A stretch of DNA of 50,521 nucleotides from Candidatus Anammoxibacter sp. (GCA_021777105.1 JAIQZQ010000056.1:1-50521); one strand, 5' to 3'. Positions 18,122 to 28,800 are shown, counted from the first letter of the stretch. Program-made: numbers and translations. Notes: a model not told the origin generated them from the letters alone.

Positions 18122-19423
18122 TCAATACGGATAAAAAATATAGAAAAGCGTTGAAATGCCGCACAGAACCCATCCGCTGGCTGAAACTTCCCTGATTCTT
18201 CCCGCAAATGTTTTCATTAATGGATAAATTATGAATCCCGCAGTCATGCCGATGCCTATATTATAGGTAAAGCACATTAACGCTATAACGCAAAACACCG
18301 GCACATCCTCGGTTAAATCGTTGAATTTGAGTTTGGTCACGCACGATATCATAAGCATACCCACCACTATTAACGCAGGCCCATACGCAAATGGCGGCAC
18401 TATTGAGAGTATTGGCGCAAAAAATAGAGTTATTAAAAAAAGGAAGGCTGTGACAACCGCAGTAAGGCCGGTTTTGCCGCCCGCGGCAATGCCTGTTGCC
18501 GACTCAATATAGACGCCGGAAGTTGTTGTGCCTAAAAGAGAGCCCACGACAGTCGCCAGGGAATCGCACAACATGGGTTTCTCCATTTCAGGCAGATTGC
18601 CGTTTTTATCTATAAGGCCTGATTTATAGGATAAACCAATCAGCGTCCCCATGGTGTCCACAAGATCCATCACAAACACAGTAATTATAACGGCAACAAA
18701 ACCCCAGGTGCAAGCCCCGCGTATATCAAGTTGACAGAAAATAGGCAAAATACTTGGGGGCATGCTCATCAGCTTTTCAGGCAAACTTATGCTTTTTATA
18801 AAAAAAGCTAATAAAGTAACGGTTATTATGCCCCAAAGTATTGCCCCGTTAATCTTTTTAATTAAAAAGAAACATATCAATATAAAACCAAAGATAGCAA
18901 GCAGCACATTAGGGTCGTGAAAATTGCCCAACCGCACCGGGGCGCCCGGCACCCCCACAACAACAATGCCGGTCTCATTTAAACCTATAAAGGCCAAAAA
19001 CAGTCCTATGCCCACGCTAAAACTAATTTTAAGAGGTTCGGGAATGGCATTCACAAGCCATGAGCGCACTTTGAATATTGTTATTAACGTAAAAATAACG
19101 CCGCTTATAAATATAGCGCCTAAGGCGGTTTGCCAACTATAACCGAGGACTTTTACAACCGTGTAAGCAATAAAAGCGTTTTCCCCCATATAAGGAGCAA
19201 TGGCAAACGGGCGTTTAGCGTAAACGCCCATGATTAAAGTGCCGAAAAAGGCGCTTAAAATCGTCGCCACCATTGAAGGCCCAAACGGAATACCGGCAAT
19301 TGCAAGAATCTTTGGATTTATGATCACTATATACACCATGGTCACAAAAGTAGTAAATCCGGCAATAACCTCCTGACGAACACTGCCGCCCAATTCATCT
19401 ATTTTAAAGTATTGTTTAATCAT
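18122..19423 (-). CDS. NCS2-family purine permease (AzgA type)
   Basis: 433 residues from the ATG at 19423; family members begin at this point (YFKIDELGGSVRQEVIAGFTTF), and the 17-codon upstream extension is hydrophobic filler. It has about 12 to 14 membrane segments. AzgA landmarks include TMVYIVIINPKIL, APYMGENAF in helix 3 (substrate and proton site), and SVGIGLFLAFIGL. AzgA transporters bring in adenine, guanine or hypoxanthine by proton symport at the inner membrane. It is a single gene. The ribosome site is weak. Confidence 0.9.
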   Translation of the reverse strand: MIKQYFKIDELGGSVRQEVIAGFTTFVTMVYIVIINPKILAIAGIPFGPSMVATILSAFFGTLIMGVYAKRPFAIAPYMGENAFIAYTVVKVLGYSWQTALGAIFISGVIFTLITIFKVRSWLVNAIPEPLKISFSVGIGLFLAFIGLNETGIVVVGVPGAPVRLGNFHDPNVLLAIFGFILICFFLIKKINGAILWGIITVTLLAFFIKSISLPEKLMSMPPSILPIFCQLDIRGACTWGFVAVIITVFVMDLVDTMGTLIGLSYKSGLIDKNGNLPEMEKPMLCDSLATVVGSLLGTTTSGVYIESATGIAAGGKTGLTAVVTAFLFLITLFFAPILSIVPPFAYGPALIVVGMLMISCVTKLKFNDLTEDVPVFCVIALMCFTYNIGIGMTAGFIIYPLMKTFAGRIREVSASGWVLCGISTLFYIFYPY

Positions 19424-19582
19424 CTTTGTATAAATACAAAAAAACAGGGCAAAAAACAAAAGTAAAAAGCGCAAACATTGAGACCAAAGTTATTCCAAAT
19501 ATATTATACCGCAATGGAAATAAAGCATTGCATGTGGAGAAAAACGCATAGCGAAGAAGGCATAAGGCATAACGAAAAGCGA

Positions 19583-19613
19583 TCGTAGGGAAGGGCTTTA
19601 GTATCCATTTTAA
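19583..19613 (+). repeat. Degenerate REP-like element
   Basis: CGTAGGGAAGGGCTTTAGTATCC, then ATTTTAAAGATAC. It retains GTAG and the GGGCTTTAG half, but the 3' arm is lost. It lies between the permease promoter side and the SDR stop. Confidence 0.4.
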
Positions 19614-19638
19614 AGATACTTTTTGAGAAAGGATAAAC

Positions 19639-20397
19639 TTATAAGGCGTTTAGAATTTTAGAAGCCATCCGCGTAGGCATGCATCGTAATATAACGGTTA
19701 AAAGATAAAGCCTGATTGGAAAGTTATAAACTTTCTTCTTTTTTTCAATAGCTTTAAAAATCAACCTCGCGGCCTTGTCGCTTTCGATCATGCAAGGTTG
19801 TGGATTTTTATCATTGGCAATCATTTCAGTTTTAACAAACCCCGGGCAAATTGTGGAAACAAGGATATTTTTCGGCAATAAATCAATTCTCATACCTTCC
19901 AAAAGAGAACTTAACGCCGCTTTGCTTGCGCAGTACACAGGGTCTTGGGGGACGGAGAAATATGCGCCCACGCTGGAAATGCCAACAATGTGGCCTCGCC
20001 TTCTATTTAACATTCCAGGCAGCACGGCATCAATGCAATTTAAAATGCCGAACACATTCACTTTAAAGACGTTGGATGCCTCGCCGGCGTGAAAATTTGA
20101 CGAATTCATGCCATTCTTAACGCCCGCGTTTGCTATAAAAATATCAATGCAGCCTAAATCAGCCTCAATTTTTTTTATTGCGGCCTTGACAACTTCTTTG
20201 TCGGCCACATCGCATTCAACAATAGACGCGACTCCGTTTTTTGAGACTATTTCTTCTCTAACTTGCTCTAGCAGTTCTATCCGCCTTGCCAGTAAACCAA
20301 CTTTATATCCGCGTTTAGCAAACAATATTGCTAAATCACGGCCAATCCCCGCGGAAGAGCCTGTAATAGCAACCACTTTTCTATAATCAGAGTCCAA
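19639..20397 (-). CDS. Short-chain dehydrogenase/reductase
   Basis: 252 residues from a TTG at 20397 with AAGG 8 nt upstream. Classical SDR: cofactor motif TGSSAGIG at 12-19, RR after the second strand (LLARRIEL) suggesting NADP preference, NAG at about 90, a catalytic Ser (GISSVGAY) and YCASK near 155. It acts on an unknown keto or hydroxy substrate in the cytoplasm. The C-terminus is hydrophobic (FPIRLYLLTVILR). It diverges from the condensation-like gene and shares that intergenic region with its palindrome, so it may belong to the lipopeptide locus (inference). Confidence 0.85.
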   Translation of the reverse strand: MDSDYRKVVAITGSSAGIGRDLAILFAKRGYKVGLLARRIELLEQVREEIVSKNGVASIVECDVADKEVVKAAIKKIEADLGCIDIFIANAGVKNGMNSSNFHAGEASNVFKVNVFGILNCIDAVLPGMLNRRRGHIVGISSVGAYFSVPQDPVYCASKAALSSLLEGMRIDLLPKNILVSTICPGFVKTEMIANDKNPQPCMIESDKAARLIFKAIEKKKKVYNFPIRLYLLTVILRCMPTRMASKILNAL

Positions 20398-20534
20398 GAT
20401 ATAGCCTTTTTTTTAATTAAGCCGAAACCGTTTTGTTTAAACTTAGGTATTTGCTTATATAAATACGAATTCTTGAAAATATTTTTAACATTTTTATTTT
20501 TTGTATATACTTAATATTTTGAAAAATAATACAA

Positions 20535-20551
20535 TAAACAATCATTGTTTA
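20535..20551. promoter_or_regulatory. 17-bp palindrome upstream of the cluster, copy 1
   Basis: TAAACAATCATTGTTTA is an exact palindrome (8+1+8). It is embedded in AAAAATAATAC...TACAACAT, a flank repeated at the second copy (25028-25044). It sits 135 bases before the condensation-like gene and about 140 before the divergent SDR start. A shared regulator site is likely. Confidence 0.65.
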
Positions 20552-20686
20552 CAACATTAAAAATCCTGAATATATGTGACTGTATTTATTTAAAATGCTT
20601 GAATTTAGACTGCCGTTGTTTTAGTATCAAGGAATTTAAACATATCGCCATACACTTTAAAGCCGCGAATAGCAGGGATTGTGTCT

Positions 20687-22045
20687 ATGCAAGAACAAAC
20701 TTACAACTTTCAGAATGCCGCTAATAATGCCAGAAATCTTTCCCTCTCGGAACAGAGCCTTGAAAATTTTAACAAATACTCCGGCACATGGACCGGATTG
20801 TTTATTAGCCGCGCAACCGGGCCAGTAACTCTATCTATTTTAAAACAATCTCTTAAACTTATTCAAATCAGACATCCGCGTCTTCAATCGCGGTTTGAGA
20901 GAGAAAATGGAGGACTTTGTTTTAAAGCCGACAGTAAACTAAAAATTCCCGCGCGCGTTATAGATAGCGGAACAACATGGCGGGAAGTCGCTCTGGAGGA
21001 GATGAATACTCCAATCGACAGCAAGCGCGCTTTAATGCGCGCAACGCTTGTGGAACCCGCCGGCGGTGAAGATACGTGGAGTTTAATAACATGCATACAT
21101 CATGTCATTATCGACGGCATGTCGGGAACCAATTTACACGGGGAGCTATTTTCGTACATGGGAAAAATAGCCGAAGGAAAGCCGATTTCAATAGATGCGC
21201 CTTTAATAACGCTGCCTGTAATTGAATCCTTATTTCCATCGTCGGTAAAGGGCGCGGGAGGACTTTTTAGGAAAGCCCTATTTTTAGCAAAATATCAAGC
21301 TAAAATGTTTTGGCATATGCCTTGTTCCCTGAAATTTGAACAATTTGCGCCAATTGAAGAGAGGCGGAGCGGTTTTATACATCGCGTTTTGAATGAATCA
21401 TTGGCTACGAAATTAATTTCCGTATGTAAGCAACAAAACACAACGGCGCAGGCGGCTTTAAGCAGCGCAATGATATTTGCAATGGGCAATGAAATTGGAT
21501 TAGGCAAAGCGAAAAGAATGAGCCTTCGTTGCAGCACCGCCATTGATTTGCGCCGCCGTTTTAAGCCCATTGTTGACAATAAACATCTTGGAGCGTTTGC
21601 TTCTTTCTTTATAACTTTTCACACATTGCGTGGCGGCATGAAATTTTGGCCGTTAGCCCGCAATTTTAAAGCTAAACTTGAATCGCTTTTGACGGGAAAT
21701 GATTTATTCATAATGATTTCTCTTTTTAATAAATTTGTGGATTTCATTTTAAAGCGCCCCAAAAAAGGGTCTGCCTGCGCCATAACTAACCTGGGGCTAA
21801 TCAAAATCCCGAAAGTTTACGGCCCGTTAAAACTGGAATCTTTTAGCATAGCAGTGTCAATGGCGGCTCTTTGTGGCGTGATTTATGCCGCAGTTACAAC
21901 ATTTAACGGCGAGATGACAATAAATTTTAGTTTTTCCGAGCCGTCCATCAGTTATGAAACCGCGGAATCAATCGCGGACAATGTTATGTCCTGCCTTGAG
22001 CAAGTATGCGCCGGGGAAGATGTTGCGTTTATGGGGAAAGTCTAA
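20687..22045 (+). CDS. Condensation-domain-like acyltransferase (PapA/WS type)
   Basis: 452 residues; ATG at 20687 preferred (AGGG 9 nt upstream) over the GTG at 20681. The active-site motif HHVIIDGMSG is the HHxxxDG of NRPS condensation domains, polyketide-associated acyltransferases and wax-ester synthases, here at about residue 143. A second half with a TNLGLIKIP motif (the family's DFG-like loop region) is present, so the fold looks complete. It probably transfers an acyl or aminoacyl group from a carrier protein or CoA onto an alcohol or amine in the lipopeptide pathway. Followed by the methyltransferase gene on the same strand, 99 bases on. Confidence 0.8.
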   Translation: MQEQTYNFQNAANNARNLSLSEQSLENFNKYSGTWTGLFISRATGPVTLSILKQSLKLIQIRHPRLQSRFERENGGLCFKADSKLKIPARVIDSGTTWREVALEEMNTPIDSKRALMRATLVEPAGGEDTWSLITCIHHVIIDGMSGTNLHGELFSYMGKIAEGKPISIDAPLITLPVIESLFPSSVKGAGGLFRKALFLAKYQAKMFWHMPCSLKFEQFAPIEERRSGFIHRVLNESLATKLISVCKQQNTTAQAALSSAMIFAMGNEIGLGKAKRMSLRCSTAIDLRRRFKPIVDNKHLGAFASFFITFHTLRGGMKFWPLARNFKAKLESLLTGNDLFIMISLFNKFVDFILKRPKKGSACAITNLGLIKIPKVYGPLKLESFSIAVSMAALCGVIYAAVTTFNGEMTINFSFSEPSISYETAESIADNVMSCLEQVCAGEDVAFMGKV

Positions 22046-22144
22046 CGGCGATATGCGGCGTTCAGAAATAATTTTAGACTCTTGGCAAAGGCCGGGCTGC
22101 ATTGGACTCCATGGTTTTGAAAATGTTTTTATAAAGAATTTTAA

Positions 22145-23197
22145 ATGCTTAAAATAATAAAAGATATTATAACCGCTATTAAGATTACAGGAATTCGAAA
22201 TGTTTTGGAGCTAAAAAAACATTCATCCCTTTTAGGATCAATGTTTCGCGATCAGGTCGCGCTAGACGCTCTTATTGCTCTGGAAAAATGCGGGATAATG
22301 AGCAGGGTCTTTGCTTTGTCAGGGTTTTCATTAAATGATTTCACAGAGTTTGATAATGTTTTATTAGGGAAAATTTGCGATTATTTGCATCATATTGGGA
22401 TATTAAATAAAACCGGCGATAAAAAATATAGTGTTAAAAATCAAATTGTCGCAAAACGGCTGTCAAAAGCTGTTTACGCGTCAATGGCATACAATGAGCC
22501 TATAAGAAACCTGGACAAATTATTAAAAAAGGATTTATGTTACGGCAGGGATATTGAGCGCAACGATCATTATGACGCTATTGCCAGCGCGGATCTTACA
22601 TCTAAATTTTTTTACGGGTTTGCCGATTCAACGCTAACGGAATTTAAGCCCCAATCGTTGATTGATCTTGGTTGCGGCACGGGCGACTTTTTGGCTTTTC
22701 TTGAAAAGAAGAGTTTATGCGGCTGGAAACGATTAATGGGCATTGACCTCTCGGAAAAAGCGATAAATGAAGGAAAAGGACGCGGAATAGAGAGCGGCAT
22801 TACAAAACTATCATCAGGCAATGCGCTGGATTTAAAACAAAACAGCGAAATGGCCGAGCCCGATGTCATCTCGATCATGTTTGTTCTGCATGAGTTTGAA
22901 GACGATAAGGCAACCCGCATAATAAACAATTGCCGCCGTTTATGGCCGGACGCCAAGATACTGTTAACGGAAATGATTCGTTTAAATGATAATAAAATAC
23001 GAAAAAGCAACGGCACGGTCGTGCCTGAATTAAATTTTGTTCATAGTTTGTCGTATCAAATAATCAGGAGCAAGACGGAATGGGAAAGGCTTTTTGCCGC
23101 TTCAGGCTATAAGCTGCTTTCAAGCAGGGAACACAGTTTAACATACACATTTTGTTTGCTGTTTTCACCTCATGGCAAGCTCAAAGATAAGCGTTAA
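22145..23197 (+). CDS. SAM-dependent methyltransferase, O-methyltransferase-like
   Basis: 350 residues. The N-terminal 110 are helical with a winged-helix look (ALIALEKCGIMSRV ... GILNKTGDKKYSV), as in dimerising small-molecule O-methyltransferases. The Rossmann part has motif I SLIDLGCGTGDFLAFL at about 173, an acidic loop GIDLSEKA, and FVLHEFED where the post-I catalytic region lies. It probably methylates a hydroxyl or carboxyl on the cluster's product. It ends 11 nt from the convergent radical SAM gene. Confidence 0.82.
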   Translation: MLKIIKDIITAIKITGIRNVLELKKHSSLLGSMFRDQVALDALIALEKCGIMSRVFALSGFSLNDFTEFDNVLLGKICDYLHHIGILNKTGDKKYSVKNQIVAKRLSKAVYASMAYNEPIRNLDKLLKKDLCYGRDIERNDHYDAIASADLTSKFFYGFADSTLTEFKPQSLIDLGCGTGDFLAFLEKKSLCGWKRLMGIDLSEKAINEGKGRGIESGITKLSSGNALDLKQNSEMAEPDVISIMFVLHEFEDDKATRIINNCRRLWPDAKILLTEMIRLNDNKIRKSNGTVVPELNFVHSLSYQIIRSKTEWERLFAASGYKLLSSREHSLTYTFCLLFSPHGKLKDKR

Positions 23198-23208
23198 TAC
23201 TGTAATAT

Positions 23209-24783
23209 TTATCGAAGTGGATTTAAGGGCTCGGAAAGAACTTCTATCTGCTTTTCAACCCGCTCCAGCACAAAATCTTTAAATGGGCCATAGTGCGCGT
23301 ATAGCCCTATCAGGGATAATGCATACCAGTGCGCCTTGGGATTTTTTATTATGCAATATATAAGAGTTTTCCAGAAATATTTCCGGTAAGAAGCCTCAAT
23401 TCCCATAACATTAACGACTCTAATAAGACTAAAGATTTGTTTGAAGCGGACTATTAAAGGTATTTTTTGCTTTTTTTTAGAACAATCCATTAATGAAATC
23501 AGGTTGCAAACTCGTTTAAAATAGTTTTCCGCGTCAAATGAGCCAGCCACGATCTCTTTAAAATCCATAAGTATTTCAGCTTTTGGCCGTTTAGTTTCAA
23601 AATTAAGCCCATTAGAACATTGCGCGCCGAATTCTTCCGGATTTATTTCATATCCCGCCTTAATTCGGCCTTCGGATTTTAAACGGCGCGAAAGCTGGGT
23701 ATTCGGCAAAGCCCACAAGAGTCCCACCATCGTTGCCGGCGCATAAGTGTCTTGTATGCATTGCAACGCGCCTTTTGCCACGCTGCCTTTTTCACTGTCA
23801 AAACCAACAATGTAGCCAACATTGATAATCATGCCATGACGATAAATCTTATGAAAGCCGTCCACAATTGATCTATTAGTATTTTGCTTCTTTTGAGTTG
23901 CCAGCAATACTTCTTCATCCGGCGACTCAACACCCATAAAAATCCATGAAAACCCAACTTCCTGCATTAAATCCAGCAACGCATCATCGTCAGCGAGGTT
24001 TAAAGAAGCCGCGGTGCCGAATTCAAATGGCCAATTATGCGCTTTCAGCCATTCAAGCAGTTCGGGCAGTAGCCGCATTACCGCGTTTTTGTTTCCAATA
24101 AAATTGTCGTCTACCAGATCAATAAGACCTCGATATCCCAAATCGTAAAGAGCCTGGATTTCATCAAGTATCTGTTCCGGATTTTTTACCCTTGGCTTTC
24201 TACCGAAAAGTTCAATAATATCGCAGAATTCGCAATTAAATGGACAACCGCGTGAAAACTGTATCGCAACATACATATAACGGTCAAGCTTGATTAAATC
24301 AAACCGGGGAATAGGCGTTTTAGTCATATCGGCTTTTTGACCGTTATGTTCGTAGATATTTTTTAGGCGATTTCCTTCAAAATCTTTTACAAAACCGGGA
24401 AGTGTAATTTCCGCTTCACCCAGAATCAGGCAATCGGCGTTTTTATAAACGTGCGGGCTTGAAGTAACATCCGGCCCGCCGGCGACAACTGTTTTGTTGC
24501 GTGTTTTTACTCTTTCGATCAGTTTTAAGTGCTCAAATTGCTGGGTAATCATACCGCTTGTAAAAACAATATCCGCCTGATCAATATCTTTGTCCGCCAA
24601 GTCCTCAACATTGCAGTCAACAAGTTTCATGTCCCAGATATCAGGCAACAAAGCCGCCACGGTAGCTAAACCTAACGGTGTTTCAGGATATTTGACTCCC
24701 GCCAATTCACAGGTTTTCTTGTAATTACAGAAAGATTCCGATGTAAAACATGGGTAAACGAGCAAACAGTTTATTTTATGCAT
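23209..24783 (-). CDS. Cobalamin-binding radical SAM protein
   Basis: 524 residues. N-terminal B12-binding Rossmann domain (about 1-150: PETPLGLATVAALL, VAGGPDVTSSP). The radical SAM core has GCPFNCEFCD (CX3CX2C, iron-sulfur cluster) near 180, the glutamate region GVESPDEE at about 282, then a DUF4070-like C-terminus. This class B architecture methylates unreactive carbons or does related radical chemistry (HpnR/HpnJ relatives). It is divergent from the SRPBCC-megasynthase unit. The ribosome site is poor. A role in tailoring the lipopeptide is inferred from location. Confidence 0.88.
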   Translation of the reverse strand: MHKINCLLVYPCFTSESFCNYKKTCELAGVKYPETPLGLATVAALLPDIWDMKLVDCNVEDLADKDIDQADIVFTSGMITQQFEHLKLIERVKTRNKTVVAGGPDVTSSPHVYKNADCLILGEAEITLPGFVKDFEGNRLKNIYEHNGQKADMTKTPIPRFDLIKLDRYMYVAIQFSRGCPFNCEFCDIIELFGRKPRVKNPEQILDEIQALYDLGYRGLIDLVDDNFIGNKNAVMRLLPELLEWLKAHNWPFEFGTAASLNLADDDALLDLMQEVGFSWIFMGVESPDEEVLLATQKKQNTNRSIVDGFHKIYRHGMIINVGYIVGFDSEKGSVAKGALQCIQDTYAPATMVGLLWALPNTQLSRRLKSEGRIKAGYEINPEEFGAQCSNGLNFETKRPKAEILMDFKEIVAGSFDAENYFKRVCNLISLMDCSKKKQKIPLIVRFKQIFSLIRVVNVMGIEASYRKYFWKTLIYCIIKNPKAHWYALSLIGLYAHYGPFKDFVLERVEKQIEVLSEPLNPLR

Positions 24784-25345
24784 TACGCAATCGACCTATT
24801 ATAAGTTACTGAAAAACTTGTTTAAAATTTGTTTAAACCGGCAACTATTCTGCCGTTAAAACAGAGGGCAACGGCTGGAACGCCCCTTCTTTAAGTAGCG
24901 GGCAGCGTCCCTGTAAAAGCCCGGCCGGCAAAGATGACACACGCGTCAATACGATTTTATTTAAAAAAAATAATGAACATTTTATTTTTTAATAAATACA
25001 CGGATTAAGAACAAAAAAATAATACGATAAACCAATTTGATTTACAACATAAAAACTTTCATACAAAAACTATCGTATAATTTAAAGCACGCACTATGAT
25101 TATTTAATTTGAGAATTTTAGTTTTATTACCGTTAGTTTTTAGCCAAATATTAAAATATTGCTATTTAAGAATAACTGTCTTATAATTTCTCGTAATTTT
25201 TGACTAAAGGATTTTAACCATTGAGATTTTGCGGCCCACTCACAATAAAGCCGGCTTTTCCCTGTTTCTATGTAACCATTTTTATTCAGTTGCATTTTGT
25301 TCATCATATGTAGAAGCGATTCTAAGGGCTCGGAAAGTTAAAAAC
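24784..25345. other. AT-rich divergent promoter region of the megasynthase
   Basis: About 560 bases with runs of A and T. Contents: palindrome copy 2 at 25028-25044 with its AATAC/TTTACAACAT flanks, and, at 25240-25345 on the reverse strand, an open stretch reading LSEPLESLLHMM that resembles the last residues of the radical SAM protein. The SRPBCC frame is open back to 25229, but this part has no ribosome site. Confidence 0.55.
25028..25044. promoter_or_regulatory. 17-bp palindrome upstream of the cluster, copy 2
   Basis: TAAACCAATTTGATTTA, one mismatch from a perfect palindrome and related to copy 1 (20535-20551); flanks also match (AAAAATAATAC before, TACAACAT after). It is 301 bases before the SRPBCC start and 240 before the radical SAM start on the other side, so one regulator could control both directions. 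Confidence 0.65.
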
Positions 25346-25810
25346 ATGATAAAAATCAACGCTCAAGTTGTTGTAAATCAAAAGAGCTGCTCCGAAATCT
25401 ACGATTGGCTATTAAATATTACCCCCGATAAATTCCGTCTATGGCTGCCGAATTCCCATCTAAACACAAGCAACAGATCGTCTGAGCTGAAAGTCGGCGA
25501 GACTATATGGTATGAATTAATGCTAAACGGAAAGAAGACCCGCCTTGTTTGGCAAGCTATAAAACTGGACAAGGATAGATGCATTTCCCTTAAATTAAAG
25601 CGTATTTATCCTGTTTATATGCGGTTGACGTTTGCCCCTGTTGACAACGGGACTAATGTAACTTATGAATTAATGGTAGGGTTTGTTTTTTACGGTTTCG
25701 AAAAACTATTCGATTGGGTTGCGTCACGTTTTGTCATCACGGAAAGCAGAGCAGAAATTATAAAGCAACATGAACGAAATAAAATAAAAAACCTGGAAAA
25801 CATTATTTAA
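25346..25810 (+). CDS. SRPBCC-fold (START-like) protein
   Basis: 154 residues from the ATG at 25346 (GGAAAG upstream; earlier in-frame codons lack a site). The pattern of an N-terminal strand and helix (IYDWLLNITPDKFRLWLP), a run of strands (VGETIWYELMLNG, TRLVWQAIKLD, CISLKLKRIY, MRLTFAPVDNGTNVTYEL) and a long C-terminal helix is that of SRPBCC hydrophobic-ligand proteins, the superfamily of polyketide cyclases/aromatases. It probably binds or cyclises the acyl product. It sits 38 bases before the megasynthase and is surely co-transcribed with it. Confidence 0.75.
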   Translation: MIKINAQVVVNQKSCSEIYDWLLNITPDKFRLWLPNSHLNTSNRSSELKVGETIWYELMLNGKKTRLVWQAIKLDKDRCISLKLKRIYPVYMRLTFAPVDNGTNVTYELMVGFVFYGFEKLFDWVASRFVITESRAEIIKQHERNKIKNLENII

Positions 25811-25848
25811 ATACACAACCATAAGTGTCAATTAAAATACAACTCTGA

Positions 25849-28800
25849 ATGGTAAACAAAACAAAAATTGTTACTTCAAAGTCAAGTTGGCTGGAAATAC
25901 TGGAAAAAAGAAGCTGTAATCAACCAGAGCAAACATTCATCACATATTTGCCTGATGGTGAAACAGCGCAAGAGAGCTATACTTATAAAGAGTTGACGCT
26001 TAAAGCTAAGGAAATAGCGGCTGTTTTGCAAGCGAGATGCTCGATAGGCGACAGAGCTTTGCTTGTTTATCACTCAGGGATTGAGTTTTTACCCGCCTTC
26101 CTGGGTTGCCTGCTGGCAGGCGTTATCGCTGTCCCTCTTCAGCCTTTTCGAGGCAAACGCAACATACCTAAGATTAGCGCCATTATTAAAGATTCCAATG
26201 CCGCGCTATTGCTAACAACAGGCTCCGAAAAGAGTAGACTGGAAGATGATATGCGCAATTTCCCTTTGTTTATGAATGAAGGAAATATATTGTCAACAGA
26301 CCTTGTTGAGGCGGAATTAGCCTCGGATTTGAAAGAGTTTAAAGCCAAATCCGACACTATAGCATTCCTTCAATACACATCCGGCACAACCTCGGAACCT
26401 AAAGGGGTTATGGTCACCCACTCAAACCTGCTGTACAATTCACAATTAATTTGCGATAGTTTTCAACATTCACATAGTTCGGTCGGCGTGATATGGCTCC
26501 CCCACTACCATGATATGGGCCTTATTGGCGGTTTACTACAGCCTTTATACTCAGGTTTCCCTGTGATTGTAATGCCGCCGGAATGTTTTTTACAGAAACC
26601 CGTCAGATGGCTACAGGCTATCACAAAATACAAAGCGACAACCAGTGGCGGGCCCAATTTTGCGTATGAATTATGCATGCGCAAAATATCGTCTGAGCAG
26701 AGGGAGTCCCTTAACCTTAAAAGCTGGGATGTAGCGTTTATAGGCGCGGAACCGTTGCGCAGCCAAACAATGCAACGGTTTTGTAATGAATTTGCCGGAC
26801 ACGGGTTTAGCGCAACAGCGTTCATGCCTTGTTACGGGCTTGCCGAAGCGACCCTTGCAGTTACAGTCGGTTTAAAAACAGATCCATTCAAAAGCATATC
26901 AATAGACAAGGATTTTGCGCTTAACGGCCATAAGGTTAAACCTGTTGAGGCCGGCCCCAATGCTTTAACGTTGATAAGTTCCGGTATAGCATTAGGTAGC
27001 CATAAAATTGCAATAATAGATCCGGAAAACAACCGCTTATGCCTGAAAAACAGCATTGGCGAAATATGGGTATCAGGTGGCAGCCTAGCGGCGGGCTACT
27101 GGAACCGCAAAGATTACACCAAAGAAATCTTCCAGGCGCATCAAGCGAATGATGAGCCAAAATCTTTTTTACGCACAGGCGACTATGGTTTTATCCTGAA
27201 CGGCGAGCTGTTTGTGACCGGTCGGCTTAAGGATATGATTATTATCAGGGGGATGAATTACTTTCCGCGGGATATAGAAGATACGATATCGCGAAACAAT
27301 CCGGATTTAAATCCAGACAGCATAGTAGCCTTTGCCGTGGATGATGGATTGACGGAAAAATTGATAATAGCAATGGAACTGGAGAGGACGCAAATAAAAA
27401 ACATCAATCCGGAAGTATTGATTTCGCAAGTTTTAGACGCAATATCGGAACAAGAATTAGCGGCCAATGAAATCCTTATTTTAAAGCCGGGTAGCCTGCC
27501 AAAAACTTCAAGCGGCAAAATACAAAGGCATTTGACCTCTACTAAATTTCTTAAGGATGAATTTAAGATCCTCCATGCATGGTCGGCAACGCGTTCATAT
27601 GAAAAGGCTTTTAAAAAGGATCTGGATAGCTCCTCAAAAACGAGCCTCTCTACAAATAAATCTTTAAATTCCAATCAATTAACAGCCAACCCTGATAATA
27701 ACCTTCAAATAATAGAAGAGTGGTTGGCCGGCTGGATTCAGAAGAAGACAGGTTGTAATTTAGACGCAATTAAACCGGAAAACTCATTTATATATTACGG
27801 CATGGATTCAATCGCCGCGCTGGAGTTGCAAAACGACGCGCAACAATGGCTAAACATCTCTATCCCGGCAAGCGCGGCATGGGAATGCTCAAATATTTGT
27901 GAATTGGCCAAATTCATAAATGGTTTAAAAAACGGCGATGTTTCAGCCGGCTATACCCAAAGCAAGATTTCAAACTACGAGATTTTGCGTATACAAGGGC
28001 TTGAGCCCATGGACTTAAGGCGGGAAATTACCGGTTTATTAAGCAATGGGGTCCATTTATGGATCGAACGCGATGAACTGCTGGTAAAAGCTCCTGAATA
28101 TCTTCTTTCCCAGCGTCAACGCGAAATGTTGCGCCGGAACGCCGGCGAGATAATGCAATTGTTGCGCAACACGAACAATCCAATATATATAGAGAGCGAT
28201 ATCTCCCAAGGCCAGGAAGGCGTATTGTTTCATTACAGGCTAAAACCAAACAATGACGCTTATAATATTAAATGCGCCATGCATATTAACGGTCAATCAC
28301 AAACTTCCTTGATAGAGAAAGCTCTGAATTTTGTGGTTGACCGGCGCCCAAGTTTGCGGGCGATGTTTGTCAATTTAGACGGCGGGCGCTCAAAACAGAG
28401 AATTTTTACAAACAAAAAGATTAATATTAACGTTGTAGGCGCTTATTCATGGAGCGCGGAAGAACAGAACCAATACATTGACCGTTTAGCGCGCCAACCT
28501 TTTAATCTTGAAAAAGGGGAGGTTTTTAAATGCGCGCTTATAAAAAAATCAACCAACCAATATATCCTGCTGTTTCTTTTTCATCATATTGCCCTTGATT
28601 TCTGGTCTCTGGAAATCATTTTACGCGAGTTTAGTTTAGCTTTTAAAGCAATTTTGCAAAATGAAAAAATAGTTTTGCCTGATTTGAGCCTCCACTACAC
28701 AGACTTTGTTAATGATCAAAGGGCGATGATAGAAAATGGAGAATTTGAAGATAGCTGGGCTTATTGGAAAAACGAGCTTAACAACAACCTGCCGGTTTTA

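Noticed and set aside
22053..22157. 34-codon peptide between the acyltransferase and methyltransferase genes
   Set aside because: Overlaps the methyltransferase start, lacks a ribosome site and shows no features; probably chance.
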